Shown one piece after another: positions 41,831 through 56,803 of a stretch of DNA of 64,000 bases. The DNA is from Urechis unicinctus (Eukaryota; Annelida; Polychaeta; Xenopneusta; Urechidae). A program made the translations under genes and the position numbers. The notes under the pieces were generated by a model. It did no database searches and was not told where the DNA came from. It saw only the letters and a list, made by a program, of their open reading frames with translations. The stretch covers positions 19,832,773-19,896,772 of the forward strand of contig CM067344.1 of the NCBI GenBank assembly GCA_034190875.2, given 5' to 3'. Each line of letters starts with the position of its first letter. Position 1 is the stretch's first letter.

Positions 41831-42482
41831 CGGTTCCAACTTGTAAGAAAAAATTCTCTGGGGAATGACACTAGTTCCATATATAATATAGATAAACATC
41901 TGTTGCTCGGAATTCGTCTAGCATATTCGAAGAGGAATTTTTCATTTTAACGTGCACAGGTAATTGAATGGACAATGCAATCTGCAATGTGGATTACTTG
42001 TTCAAACCTGTAATTATATTTACGTCAAAACCGTGCATTTAGGTCAATGGTCAATGTGCCTTTACTCATTACACCTTGACTAGCTTCCTATCTGATATTT
42101 GAACGAAGATTGCAAACACGTTCGTGTGCATTTTATCAGCTATGCCAAAATCTGTGCTTATCATCGCGAATAATACACTTGTCAGTGCAGCCTGATAAAT
42201 TACAAATAACTTCCTAACTTTCTACGAATAATACAGCACAATCGAAATGATTTCAATACCTGTACTAATTAAATCAATTTCCTTGAGCTTCTTGCACGGA
42301 GTCATTGATGTCATGGTTTGGCATTTTGTGTTATGTTGGCGCTGTTAGCTTCGTAAGTTGCCCTACGATGGGAGACTGCATGCATGACTATTTAGATGGA
42401 GTTGCAGTCAGAAGCCAGTCATTCCATAAGAAAAGGCTCCCGCTGAAAATAGACATTTAATCTTGAGGGCACAGAAAGCTCG

Positions 42483-42650
42483 TGCACATGCCATAACCAT
42501 CACAAAAAGGAAGAAACCACCCGACGGCAAACTTGTTTGCCATACTGGCAGAGATAAACATAGCGATAGAAAGGTGTTAGCTTTTCGGGACTAGCCGTTA
42601 TGCACTAACAAAATACAGCAGAGCAAATGTTACATCAGTCTTTACTCAAA
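42483..42650 (+). repeat. Dispersed repeat family R3, copy 2
   Basis: Diverged partner of 35580-35720. CCGACGGCAAACTTGTTTGCC and the GTGTTAGCTTTTCGGGACTAGCCG block align with the first copy. The class is unknown. Confidence 0.45.
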
Positions 42651-43196
42651 TATATGTGTGCGCTTATGTGTCATTCTATGTTGACTTGTGTAGTTTGCTG
42701 CTGCTTGACATTCAAATGAGGTGAGCAGACCAGTCAGCTCAGCTCCAACATTGGTAAGCATGTCTGACATAGGATATAAGATTGATTGTAGCCCTGCTTA
42801 TACAGCTAAGTACGCGTTCAATTTAACAACAACACATGAAATGTAACTGTTCCGCTAAAAAGCCAATGTTAAATAACTTGTTCATTACAAGTAGTATATC
42901 AAGAAACGATAATTGTGCTGCTTTGTGCAATGATTATTGTCACATTGCTCTTCGTGAGATGCTTAGTTTATGTTCAATCAATGTTTCTTTATTCATAATG
43001 CTTACATCTATATTCTACACGTTATTCACGCTAATAACATGTAATTCACGCTGTTCATGAAGCTGCATTGAGCTATGAATGAGCTACACTTTAGGGTGTG
43101 GCGTCCAGGTTGATGCGACTAACTCGCAGCCTTCCAGTTGTCTCAGAGTTCGCGGAGTTGAGATAAAACTCAGATAAACGACAAAAATACTATCCA
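42651..43196. other. No gene recognised
   Basis: Nothing is recognisable between the R3 copy and the SINE. Confidence 0.5.
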
Positions 43197-43413
43197 AAGA
43201 GCCGGTTTCCGTGGCGTGGTGTAAAACTGCGTCGCCTTTGACCCACAGCTGGTGGGTTCAACCCCAAGGTGTTACCCGGCTGCTTAATAGTATTGCGATG
43301 GACCTTCGTCCCAGCGGAATGAGTTTCGCAGCCTGGTCTGGGCAACTGGTTAGTGCCAAGTTGTTGAATGTGCCTTTAAACACCAATATTACCATTATCA
43401 TTACCACGACCCT
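43197..43413 (+). mobile_element. tRNA-derived SINE
   Basis: An A-box-like GTGGCGTGGTG (43211-43221) and a B-box GGTTCAACCCC (43255-43265) sit 34 bp apart. This is the layout of an internal RNA polymerase III promoter in a tRNA-derived head. The stem expected of a real tRNA is not maintained, so this is not a functional tRNA gene. A unique body follows (GCAGCCTGGTCTGGGCAACT), ending in a tail of ATT/ATC/ACC-type short repeats (CACCAATATTACCATTATCATTACC), typical of invertebrate SINE 3' ends. No clear target duplication was found. Confidence 0.6.
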
Positions 43414-44327
43414 AAGAAAAAGAAGCAACGCAGAACCCTTTATTTCAAGTGGTTTTGATTACATATGTGGTTTTGATGTTAATGCAGAATTGATGGGTAC
43501 CTGTCCTCAAAGCCGTTCTCTGTCAATGCGGTCCCATGGGGCAGTTTGTTATCAAAACAACCGTGTTTAACTGATAAAAAATAAACATCACATTTGTTAA
43601 CCATATTAAAAAGCATTACATAGCGACTTGGGAAGGAAACCACCATTGACATGCCGCCGTTTCCTCTGAAAGCCAAGTGGCACTGAAACCTGTACGTTGA
43701 TGGCCTTGTATAGACAACAATTTAGGAATGGCCAGCCGTTGCGCAGATATGTTTCCATGAAGACTGTTTTAGAGATAGCTAAGCCGTATGCGTATATGTA
43801 GGTGAATGTTGCCTTACGCCATATACGCCTTTCCATGCTTTTACCATGACGGACGCACGGTCGATTTGTACATCATTTCAGTCTTTATATGGGATCTGGC
43901 CTTCTTAAGTGATTCTTCTCTTGAGTCAGATAAATCCTCGTCGTCACAAAATGGGACAGCTTTGTGTGGTAGGTTACCCCATGCAGGCAGTGTGTTGGAC
44001 CCATTCATCATAAAGAGGAACAGCATTGTGCTATTGCCTCAGCATCATTAGCTTGTTGGCCTTGTGACGAATGATTGCTTTCATTGATGCTATGTGAAAT
44101 AAGTGGAAACAATGTGTGTTAACCGATCACCATGGTAAATCCGGATTCACCAGATGAGTAATTTTATTATGATAGGTAATATCCTTAGCTAGATATACAC
44201 AGTAGCTTCGTGTTACATTGTTACTGAATGTGCCGAAGAGATAGATTCACCACTATTGAGTCACTAGATGAATAAAATGTCTAGTTCATATATGCAACTA
44301 CAAGCATAAAGTATTCTTTGTGACCTT
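43414..44327. other. No gene recognised
   Basis: Unannotated DNA between the SINE and the next minisatellite. Confidence 0.5.
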
Positions 44328-44512
44328 ATGAATGATAATCATCGTGATCTCATCAAAATGAATGATAATCATCGTGACCTCATCAAAATGAATGATAATC
44401 ATCGTGACCTCATCAAAATGAATGATAATCATCGTGACCTCATCAAAATGAATGATAATCATCGTGACCTCATCAAAATGAATGATAATCATCGTGACCT
44501 CATCAAAATGAA
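44328..44512. repeat. 30-bp minisatellite, 6 units
   Basis: Six almost identical units of AATGATAATCATCGTGACCTCATCAAAATG, with one T/C difference in the first. The period is a multiple of three, giving artefactual MNDNHRDLIK-type frames. The near-identity implies recent expansion. Confidence 0.96.
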
Positions 44513-45869
44513 TTATCGAAGAGCATGTTCAAGTCAGCCTGCTGATGTCGAGCACTGACGTTATTAAATGTGGTTATAAGCTGTATCTGTCAATAATATA
44601 AGGCTATAACTAAGTAGAACATCTTGAATATAACATGAGACGACAGCAAGCATTTAAGGTGAGGCACGTTGGAATTACATTACATGGCCCTATGGCGACA
44701 AACTAATGGGTTCAGCCTCATGCGCAATATAAGTGACTACTCTGCCACAGCGCATGAGGATGCCAGTCCAGTTTAAGAGGTCTCGTTAACCTAACCCTTG
44801 GTGCGAGTATTGAATATTATTAACATGTAAACATGGCCCGCAGCCAAGGGGCCAGAGGACCTTTACTAATACGTGCTCGTTTCCTGTGGTTATTGAGCTA
44901 TATGAAGTGTGCGTTTCTGTCACAACTGACATTGTACGAGTTGCAGCATATGAGGAACTATGGTGACGTCGTCGATAAGCAAATATTGGTAATTGGTCAC
45001 AGTTATGGATTAAAAAAGGGGGGTCATTAAGCTACAATTTGGTTGCTATGGCGGGGAGCATCACAAGATGGATGTTGCTTTCCATGTGACTATTTAAGCG
45101 TAAATCAAAACCAAGTTAGTTTAAGCGTGAGGATTCATGACGAGCTCACTAAAACCTGACGAAAATTATAAAAGTATATTGTTTCCTCTATCATCTGACC
45201 AACACTAACGACCACCGAGTAATTATATCTCTCATTTATGGTGTTTGCATTATATGCATGTTGAGCTCCACATCGTATATGAAGATGTATCGATTCATGA
45301 CGCAAGGGAAGGCAAAGGAATGATTTATATTCTGCTTAGTAGCCTGAAAGGAAGGAGTCAGCAAGTGAAGTGTTTGATCATAGAAGCCTTACCTAAATGG
45401 CATAGGTCTTTTGTAGAGAAGCCAAGCCTGTCGATATACACGTTCCAGTTTCGATCATGTGATTGTAATAGTTGCTATGCTAGAACGTCATTACTAAGCA
45501 TGCTTACGTGGAATCATGACCGCTATATGTCGTTTGATTTATTTGTCCGGGTTGCGATGCATGCCGTGATTACCGATTTGGCGCCGTGTGCCCTCAATCC
45601 AGATACCAAAAAGGTCGATGATGTTCAAAATAATCTATTCCAGTATAACCTTTAATCCAAATGGCATTTCATATTGTTCTGTGACATGGCGATAAATGGT
45701 GCTATCAAATTATTCCATGGGATTATAATTCTATCAAAACCACAGGTTCCCTCATTGTATTGGGCAGGGAACATCAGTATTATGTGCTTCTAGCCACGGC
45801 AGTCTGAGAGAAAAACCCTTACGAGATCGTAGCAAAATACACCATCATATTTTAATTACTGATATATAT
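44513..45869. other. No gene recognised; one 136-codon open frame
   Basis: The open frame at 45245-45655 (plus, 136 codons) is the longest outside transposons and simple repeats here. It has no motif or domain I recognise, no obvious splice partners, and could arise by chance in DNA of this composition. Confidence 0.4.
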
Positions 45870-46070
45870 TTAACAGAACAAAAGACTCCCGAATATACAA
45901 AGAAATGGGTCTAGAGCCGACGATAGCACCCACACACATCGTGTTGTAAGTGACACCAACCCGGGCTCATTCCTTGCCTCACTGCTACATGGTCGCATAA
46001 TAAAATATTGAATGTCAAGAGAGAGGCATATCCCCTTCTTGTCGAATGTTTTATGACCCGCCAACCGATC
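45870..46070 (+). repeat. Dispersed repeat family R4, left part of the copy interrupted by Kolobok-A
   Basis: This aligns with 61370-61570. Shared blocks include AGAGCCGA, CGCATAATAAAATATTGAATGTCAAGA against TGCATCATAAAATGTTAAATGCCAAGA, and CGAATGTTTTATGACCCG against CGAGTGTTTTATGACACG. It continues on the far side of the transposon at 51065. Confidence 0.7.
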
Positions 46071-46074
46071 TTAA
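46071..46074. repeat. Left TTAA target duplication of Kolobok-A
   Basis: TTAA directly precedes the left TIR and is repeated at 51061-51064. TTAA duplication is a hallmark of Kolobok and piggyBac elements. Confidence 0.9.
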
Positions 46075-46087
46075 AGGGCCACTAAAA
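46075..46087 (+). repeat. Left terminal inverted repeat of Kolobok-A
   Basis: AGGGCCACTAAAA, identical to the complement of 51048-51060. Confidence 0.95.
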
Positions 46088-46285
46088 CGATTTTTTTGTA
46101 TTCCATATACCGAAAGATTCGTGCATGAGAAATGCTCTGGTGAAGGTTTGAGGTGTGTAGTCGGACAAATAACGAAGTTATTCGAGTTTAAAGTTGCACT
46201 TGTCGCGCCGTACAGCGCAAACTGGCGGGGTCAAGGTCGCGCGAGTGTGACATCACAAAAGGAGTTGACCGAGTTCACAGCGACA

Positions 46286-47517
46286 ATGGCGTCCGCAGAG
46301 GAGTGTTTGAGCGATACGGATAGTTTTAACGACGATTTCGATGAATTTGCGGTTTACTTCGAGGATGAAATTGACTGCAATGCTCCGTCAGAGTCAACAG
46401 ATCAAATTGATAAAGAACCTGAGATTAAACCGTATCAGTTTGAACCGGAGCACGAAGAGGATCCCGGCGCATTGATGTGGGCGGAGCCGTCAGAGGAAGA
46501 CCCACAAGAAGAAAATCGACTGCAGCTGTCCATCGATTCCTGGTAAATAAACAATTTTGATCCGATCACGCGATTATCACACATTGTTATTTGATTAAAC
46601 CTGATTGAGGTCATTAAGCGCCCGTCTCTAACCTTGACTACATACTATCGGTTAGCATCATATTCAAAGACGACATGGATAGACGGTATAGTCTATTGAT
46701 ATTTATAGCTCTACTGGGCTCTTTCCCTTCAGCTACCGAGCATTTTGTTTAGATAATCATTCACGTTTCGGTGTTTACCGTTTAGATAGGGTTTACGCGT
46801 TGCTATAAGTAAAATGCTGAAAGGTTATTTTATTAAAGTATGTACAAATATCCATAGCTTAGACCATTTGACATGTTGAATACATTTTCCACAATTAAAT
46901 TCCATCAATGACAAAGATGCTATGTCAGAACACTTTGAAAAATCTTAAAATATTTGAAAAAGTACTGTTGAAACATAATAATGTGACATATGCTGTTGTA
47001 TTCTTTCAGGTGTACTTGTTCTCACTGCACGCAAATGCTCACCGCCAAGAATGTGTGCGCTGTCAGGAATCCCTCAGGTAAAAAAAGTGATGGCTGACTT
47101 GAATGAATCAATGAAGTGCATGACGCTCCTGTCACATGCATCATACATCACCCCGGATTTGATGGGGTGTGTCTTAATCCTTGGGCACTCAGAGTTGCAT
47201 ATCAGGCGTATATACAAAGGTACAGTGATGGTGGTGAACAAGCTATGCACGAGTGAGTGGATTATTGATCCTTTATCAAATTTAAAGTTGTTTATACTAA
47301 GCTTGGTTTATTGAACATATGTTCCAATAATTTCCAAATGTATGATTCCAGGCGGTACAGGTATACAGCTTACAAACAACTGGTGAAATGGTGTTGGGGA
47401 TATCTCGGGAAGCACATCAGAGTTCCACTACCAGCGTGTGCTGTGGCACAGATCAGGAAGGGATTCCCCAGTGAAGTGGCACAATATAAAGGATTTAAAC
47501 CTCCTGATCTATCATGA
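46286..47517 (+). pseudogene. P2RX7-ballast-domain accessory gene of Kolobok-A (three frameshifts)
   Basis: Exon 1 (46286-46542) encodes an acidic leader containing YQFEPEHEEDP and ends at TG|GTAAAT. The next exon (47010-47252) follows TTTCAG and starts with the zinc-ligand pattern WCTCSHC, then in shifted frames ECVRCQE, MTLLSHASY and CLNPWALRVAYQAY. It ends at GA|GTGAGT. The last exon (47352-47517) encodes YRYTAYKQLVKWCWGYLG, RVPLPACAVAQIR and YKGF, then TGA. This order and spacing match the cytoplasmic ballast domain of vertebrate P2X7 (a zinc-cluster, guanine-nucleotide-binding domain), but there is no P2X channel part. Three single-base losses are needed to join the frames, near 47060, 47069 and 47164. 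The start was chosen at an ATG followed by the acidic leader; an upstream in-frame ATG (46046) lies outside the transposon. Function in transposition is unknown. The domain call is firm, the exon model good. Confidence 0.82.
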
Positions 47518-47531
47518 ACACCATGAATTCC

Positions 47532-50530
47532 TCATTTAAATCTTGAACTATGTTGGAGTACAGCTGTGGCTTTGTCAGGTCTGACATATGATGAGCACAT
47601 TGGTGGAGGAACATCAAACTCATCAAGCAGATGTGCAAACTTCTCTGGGTTGACAGCAACTTCATTGAACAAGAAATTGTTCAAGATGTTCACATAGTCT
47701 GAAAATAATATAATACAGTTTTATATTATTATATGCTTACTCATCACATATTTCATTATTAGTGTCTCTGGTCTGTAAGTATATATATACAAAGTAAATT
47801 GTTAAATTCATACCGAAAGTTTGTTCTCTTTTTTTTGCCTTGACAATGTAGTCTCCTTTCTTGTACTTGGGATACTTGATGAGATAAATTGGCTCCCCTT
47901 TCTTGTTAACTGCCTGTGTTCGACAACTGTTCTCATTGAAATGCATCCCAGCCAAATAGAGTCTACAAACATCGAAACAAAACATAATCAATTACATCCA
48001 CTTGAATTGGTACTGGCTTCATATTGAAAATATGTTATTATTATGACTTTACCTGATAAGCATACCCATGTAAGGATATACAGTCATTTTAGGGGAGAAG
48101 TGGAGGATGGTTGAATGAAATGCTTCAACTGATGATGTTTGATATAGGGGGCTAAGTTTCCTGATGTCACGGCACAGTAGTTTGTTGGTGATGATATCCT
48201 CCAATTTCTCAGCTGCCTTGGTGTCTGATCACACAAAGCCAGCAGTAAGTGTTAGTTTGGTTCATTGAGTTTGTACTACCTTCAATGTTTAATTTTCATT
48301 GACATGACATTAACTTACTGGGCTTAATCCATTGTTTCTTCCTGCTGGTCTCTTGATCAAGTGTGTCATGCTCACATGCAGGGTATAAATCACTGTGACC
48401 AGTGTGCTTATCCTGTACATGGTAGGCAACAGATTGCCATTTGGCTACTGTTAGCTCCTTACTAGCATGACCCAGTGAGGACCTAGCACACCAGTACAGG
48501 TGGTTGGAAATAGATTTTATCCATGGCTGGAGTTCACTGCACTCTTTGAGTCTTGATGCAGCTTCCAGTTTCCGAGTGACTCCTGCAGCAACATGGGTTA
48601 AGACAATTTATAATATTGATAACAATTTATATTAAACTTGAGTCGCCTTAGCAAATTGAATTCACATTCAAGCACCTTGGGATGTTTTTTACATAATAAC
48701 CTACCTTTGGCAATATGCCAGACATCATAATAGTGGATGGTGTCCGGGCGTTTCTCACGCAACCATTTTTGGATTTGGGGATGTCTGTCCGTGATGATGG
48801 TGTCAATATGGAATCCAGCTTCTTCCAAACATGTGATGCTCCTGATCATTCCTGCCTTCTCCATGTGTGCACTTCCACCTACATCATTGCACTAAACACA
48901 GCAGTACAAAAGAAGTTAGCTTTTGCATATAACTCAGGACCTGAGTTATTCATACCAAACAATAGTGTTAGTTCTTACCTGTACCAACTGAATATCAAGG
49001 ACTTTATTTATCCTTGTCTCTACCATAGTGTAAGAGCCATACTTGGCACAGTGACCAGGGCTGTCACTACGGCCATCACCACTCAGCACAAGACCCCTTT
49101 CCATGTCTGCAAGCTGTGTTAGGAGAGCTTCTTGTTTAATATTCCATACATGTATGATGGTTGGCAGTAGAAAGCGGTTGCTGTGGTTATTGAAGGTAGC
49201 CTCGCTGATGGCCACCACATTCATCATCCTCAACACTTTCAATGATTTGGATGGAGATGCCCCTGCAAACATGATGGCTGCAGACAGGGAGAGATTGCCA
49301 GCTGGTGTGTTGTTGATGACTGGCTGGCTGCTCCAGATTACCGTTGAGACACACCTGTTGCATTCCATGGCCACTGTGATACATGAACCAACTCTGTTGG
49401 TCTCCCTCACATTACATGGGGCATGGCATTGACGACACTTAGCCAGCAGCTCCCATAGCTTACTTCTGTATATGATGAATTTCTCTTCCTCATAGCTAAC
49501 TGGTGTTTCACTGGAATGCCATACATTCAATATGTATATGACAGAACTCAACCAAGCCACATTGCACTGTGCTGAGACATTAATTGGAACTGATTTGTTG
49601 TCATACCCGTCACTGTAGTCAATTTGGTCACGTGATGGATCATACATGCTGATGTCTTCCTCCTCATCCTCCTCATCCGGGTTACATCCAGTTTTCCTCT
49701 TCTTGGGTGTGGATGCAAGAAGTGGTGCAAATGTTTTATGTTGGCATGTCACCCCTTGATCTCTGCATGAAGGTACTGCTTGCACTCCTGTTATGACAAA
49801 TGCCTTAGTCAAATGTCGCACAAAGTTACATCAAAATTGAGATTGATGCTTACAAAACTACAGCTTACCTCTACTTTTCTTACTCTTGACCAATGGCTTG
49901 GCCTTAAAGTTGGCCTGAGTGGCAATGGTCCTTGTGGAAGTCTGCCTAAAGTCTGACTGGCAATACTGAGTGGCAGCATCCCTGTGTTTACCTTCCATAT
50001 TTTGCAAATCACTCTCACCTTCATCTACATCCAATTCGTCTATCAGCTGCCAATAATTAACAAATTTCATTGATCCGATGTAAAGTTAATGTACAGATGT
50101 AGCAGTTAGATAATTATTATTTCATGCAGTACTTACCCTTGCTACTTCTCTCTTTCTGAACGCTGATCGACCACACATGGCTAGTGGCGGTAAAGTGTCA
50201 GGTACAGATGAAGCCTGACCAGATGTATCGACTTCCACAGCATCCACATCCAATGGAGGAGATGCATGAATCGTGGGGATGGAACCAGCAATCAGTTTTA
50301 ATTTCTTCGCAAACCCATTTTTTACCATTTCGTAATTCTCGAAGCATTCTGGTGTGAAGTGCTCAGAGCATAAGAAAGGCTTTCGCATATCTTTTAAATG
50401 TGTGGTTCCATTTTCGCTTGATGCAAACGAACTGCTTCCACTGCCTGTGGGTTGCTTCAGGGAACACGAACACTGACACACCCCTACTGGCTGTGTTACA
50501 GCACCATTTGGCAACACATTTCTCTGGCAT
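47532..50530 (-). pseudogene. Kolobok-A THAP-domain D-D-E transposase, eight exons, one frameshift
   Basis: Exons (minus): 50530-50137, 50046-49869, 49787-48979, 48891-48705, 48582-48319, 48224-48053, 47962-47814, 47698-47532, all with GT-AG junctions and compatible phases, about 770 residues. Exon 1 is a THAP finger: MPEKCVAKWCCN, VFVFPE, then FLCSEHF and GSIPTI. A one-base shift near 50390-50425 separates the two halves. Exon 3 has an acidic stretch, paired CxxC motifs (KCRQCHAPC, MECNRC) and LSGDGRSDSPGH, probably the first catalytic Asp. Exon 4 carries IITDRHPQIQKW (second Asp) and YYDVWHIAKG. Exon 5 has SISNHLYWCARSS and VAKWQSV. Exon 6 has SSVEAFHSTILHFSPKM, the probable catalytic Glu. 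Exon 8 ends VPPPMCSSYVRPD...SRFK. Triad assignment is inference from motif position. Apart from the THAP shift I see no break, so this copy is young or recently active. Its stop lies 14 bp from that of the ballast gene. Confidence 0.86.
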
Positions 50531-51047
50531 GATGACAGGTGACAGTTGAACTAGATCTAGCGTCGCATCGTCGCAGGTAAAAAAAGTTTGAAAGTTCCAC
50601 AAAACCAACGCTCGAGTGAAAAAAGCAACAAGATGCTGAAATGAACGCAAAATGATAGCGGAGTCGTCTGACAGGGGGGGGGGGGTACTAACAGCGAACG
50701 CGCATCGGAGCGATCTGATGATGTGTAGAATGCGCGACGAAGGTGCGCTGCGAAGCAAAAAATAATAGCTGCCGATTAAAGTGCCACCACCCTCGCACAG
50801 CATAACTTCACGCGGGTCTCGGTCGCCAGCCTCCCCAGACGCAGCAGCCCTCGCTGGCTTCCCGAGCGGTTCCTTTTGTGAGTCATAGGGTAATGGCCGC
50901 GCTGGAGATCGTTTACTCGAGATTATCCGATTTAGACGGCGAATTTCATCACTTTAGAGTTCAAAGTTTTGAAAACGGATTGCACAGAAGGTTTTAGATT
51001 GATGCATATTTGCTACTGTGGAAATCTTAAAGAAAGTGAAATTTTCA

Positions 51048-51060
51048 TTTTAGTGGCCCT
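51048..51060 (-). repeat. Right terminal inverted repeat of Kolobok-A
   Basis: TTTTAGTGGCCCT on plus, perfect complement of the left TIR. Confidence 0.95.
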
Positions 51061-51064
51061 TTAA
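51061..51064. repeat. Right TTAA target duplication of Kolobok-A
   Basis: Partner of 46071-46074. Confidence 0.9.
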
Positions 51065-51575
51065 GGGTAACACCAGCGATGGCAATATATTTAATATTGT
51101 GACAGGCCATAATCTCAAAAAGCTTTTATCCGCTATGCAGCATTTTCGCGTGATTTACCACTTAACTTACAATACCGAGGCTACAGGGAAATCTGGGTTT
51201 ATATGCGATATCGTGAATAGAATTGCAGAAGTAATAAAGGTGCAAATTCAGGTCCTCAACAGAAGGATGAGTCGTCATCAGGGTAATGCCACAGTCGAGT
51301 CCTACAGCTGTGAGTGAACACATCAGCGTTCACACCAGTCAGAGGCCATCTTGACTCCATTCAACGTGCTGGTCGTGTGAATGGAGCCCATATGGCGCGA
51401 CGTGTAATATCACACTGTATGGCCTTAATTGATTCAATCAATCACCCGACCCCTGACGCTCTCTCTGAGGGGTGTACCATCAGAGAACACCAGGCACTAG
51501 CAACTCATTCCGTAGTGTCACAATTGATGGAACTTAAACGAACCCACATTTATATAAACTGTAAAATCTACTATA
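51065..51575 (+). repeat. Dispersed repeat family R4, right part of the copy interrupted by Kolobok-A
   Basis: This aligns with 61575-62090. GTAACACCAGC against GTGACACCAGC comes immediately after the insertion point. Further along, GCTGGTCGTGTGAATGGAGC, TGGCGCGACG, AATATCAC, CCATCAATCA-like and TTGATGG blocks recur in order. Confidence 0.7.
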
Positions 51576-55776
<4,201 letters not shown>

Positions 55777-55945
55777 AGTGATGTTTTATGGGAGGAGCTA
55801 AACGCCGTCAGCTATATTGGCTGTCGGAAAATACTGTAATGACCCATGCATGAGGATTTATAAAGCTTCAATGCGGGCCAACATCTATGAATATTTGGTC
55901 CACGCAGTGGCTTTATCGGGGTAATCAGGTCCACTTTAGTCTTGG

Positions 55946-56660
55946 CGGGATGCCTAGTGACAATCCCACACTAACATAACGATAACCATGACATTATGTA
56001 GCTACATATAACATATAAACAGGCCCTGTAATAATACTCTCTATCCTTTATGTCTCATTTGTATATCATGCTTGTTGAATGCGAAGTCGTTTATTCTGAA
56101 TATTTGTATATTTATGCTGTTTTTACAACATGGTAGACCTTGGAATCATTCATCTTCTAGCTTGGGGTTTGGGATGCGAAGTGTTTGAATTGCCATAGTA
56201 GCCTTAACCGTATAATGCATCCACTCGTTTGTCTTAGCAAGAGAACCCAAGGGTGACGATGCCGGTACATGCGTCCCCGTTGCAATCATGTGATTGCAGA
56301 TGTTGTTACTAACTGCGGGGTAGAATTAACATTACTATATGCGATTTTATAACACTTTCAAGTTGTGCAAGTGGCCATAACTGATAGATATATGCACATT
56401 AAACTGATCGCCAATTATAGATCAGTAGAAGTGCTTGCTTCTCGCACCTACTTATTTCTTCTCGAGTATATTGCTATGTTAATATGTTGCTCCAACTAAC
56501 TGAAACTCAAAGCTTATCTGACAAATACTTAACTATTAGCATTGACAAACAGCTGTATCTATACTTAATTTCAGCGCAGACAGTTTCCAATTACCACCGT
56601 CACTATCTCACACAAAAATGTTAATAGTTTATGCCAAACGACTGGCGCATTCACCATCAG
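55946..56660 (+). repeat. Segment A, copy 1 (left flank of Kolobok-B)
   Basis: Begins GGGATGCCTAGTGACAATCCC and is repeated at 57888-58570. The two copies are collinear but clearly diverged, with several indels (for example an extra CTTGAACCTAATAAGCGCATC in copy 2 and about 55 bp missing from copy 2 near its 3' end). Confidence 0.9.
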
Positions 56661-56799
56661 AAAACATAGCCACCCAAAGACTGTGTTCACTCCATTTTAC
56701 CCTGTCAGAGCGGGTGATTTCTGTTGCTACAATACAAGGATAAACACGTTTGTTTTTACAAAGATGACCCCCGTTAGGAGGTGAGATGTGAGCTGGGCG

Positions 56800-56803
56800 T
56801 TAA
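56800..56803. repeat. Left TTAA target duplication of Kolobok-B
   Basis: TTAA, repeated at 60235-60238. Confidence 0.85.

Larger units (their letters stand above)
46075..51060. mobile_element. Kolobok-A: TTAA-flanked DNA transposon with THAP transposase and P2RX7-ballast gene
   Basis: A 4,986-bp element. Its terminal inverted repeats are a perfect 13 bp, AGGGCCACTAAAA (46075-46087 and the complement of 51048-51060), followed by AT-rich imperfect similarity, with TTAA on both sides. It carries two convergent spliced genes: a plus-strand ballast-domain gene (46286-47517) and a minus-strand THAP transposase (47532-50530). Their start codons lie 211 and 530 bp inside the ends, so each TIR region probably houses one promoter. 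TTAA duplication plus a THAP-domain D-D-E transposase fits the Kolobok superfamily as described by Kapitonov and Jurka; the superfamily call is by family knowledge, not by a search. The transposase is nearly intact (one frameshift), the ballast gene less so (three). The insertion lies inside repeat R4, whose uninterrupted paralogue is at 61370-62080. Confidence 0.88.

Noticed and set aside
41410..41899. 156- and 134-codon minus-strand frames with decapeptide repeats
   Set aside because: Products of a 30-bp minisatellite that is open in several frames; no conserved flanking exon.
43211..43265. Functional tRNA gene
   Set aside because: A-box and B-box are present but cloverleaf pairing is not maintained, and the sequence continues into a SINE body and tail.
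44298..44558. MNDNHRDLIK-type repeat proteins on both strands
   Set aside because: 30-bp minisatellite artefact.
45245..45655. 136-codon plus-strand open frame
   Set aside because: No recognisable motif, no splice partners; length plausible by chance. Described in the regional entry only.
46046..46285. Upstream in-frame ATG extending the ballast protein
   Set aside because: It would start outside the transposon (before 46071) and run through the TIR; the ATG at 46286 is followed by the acidic leader and lies inside the element.
46286..47517. A host P2X7 receptor gene
   Set aside because: No channel domain or transmembrane segments; the gene lies wholly between transposon ends and starts with an acidic leader.
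48715..49432. Plus-strand frames of 109-135 codons
   Set aside because: Antisense shadows of the Kolobok-A transposase exons, whose minus-strand frame has clear motifs and splice sites.
46075..51060. piggyBac assignment, since TTAA duplication is shared
   Set aside because: The transposase has a THAP finger and GDGRSDSPGH/TDRH motifs, not the piggyBac DDD domain and C-terminal RING-like finger.
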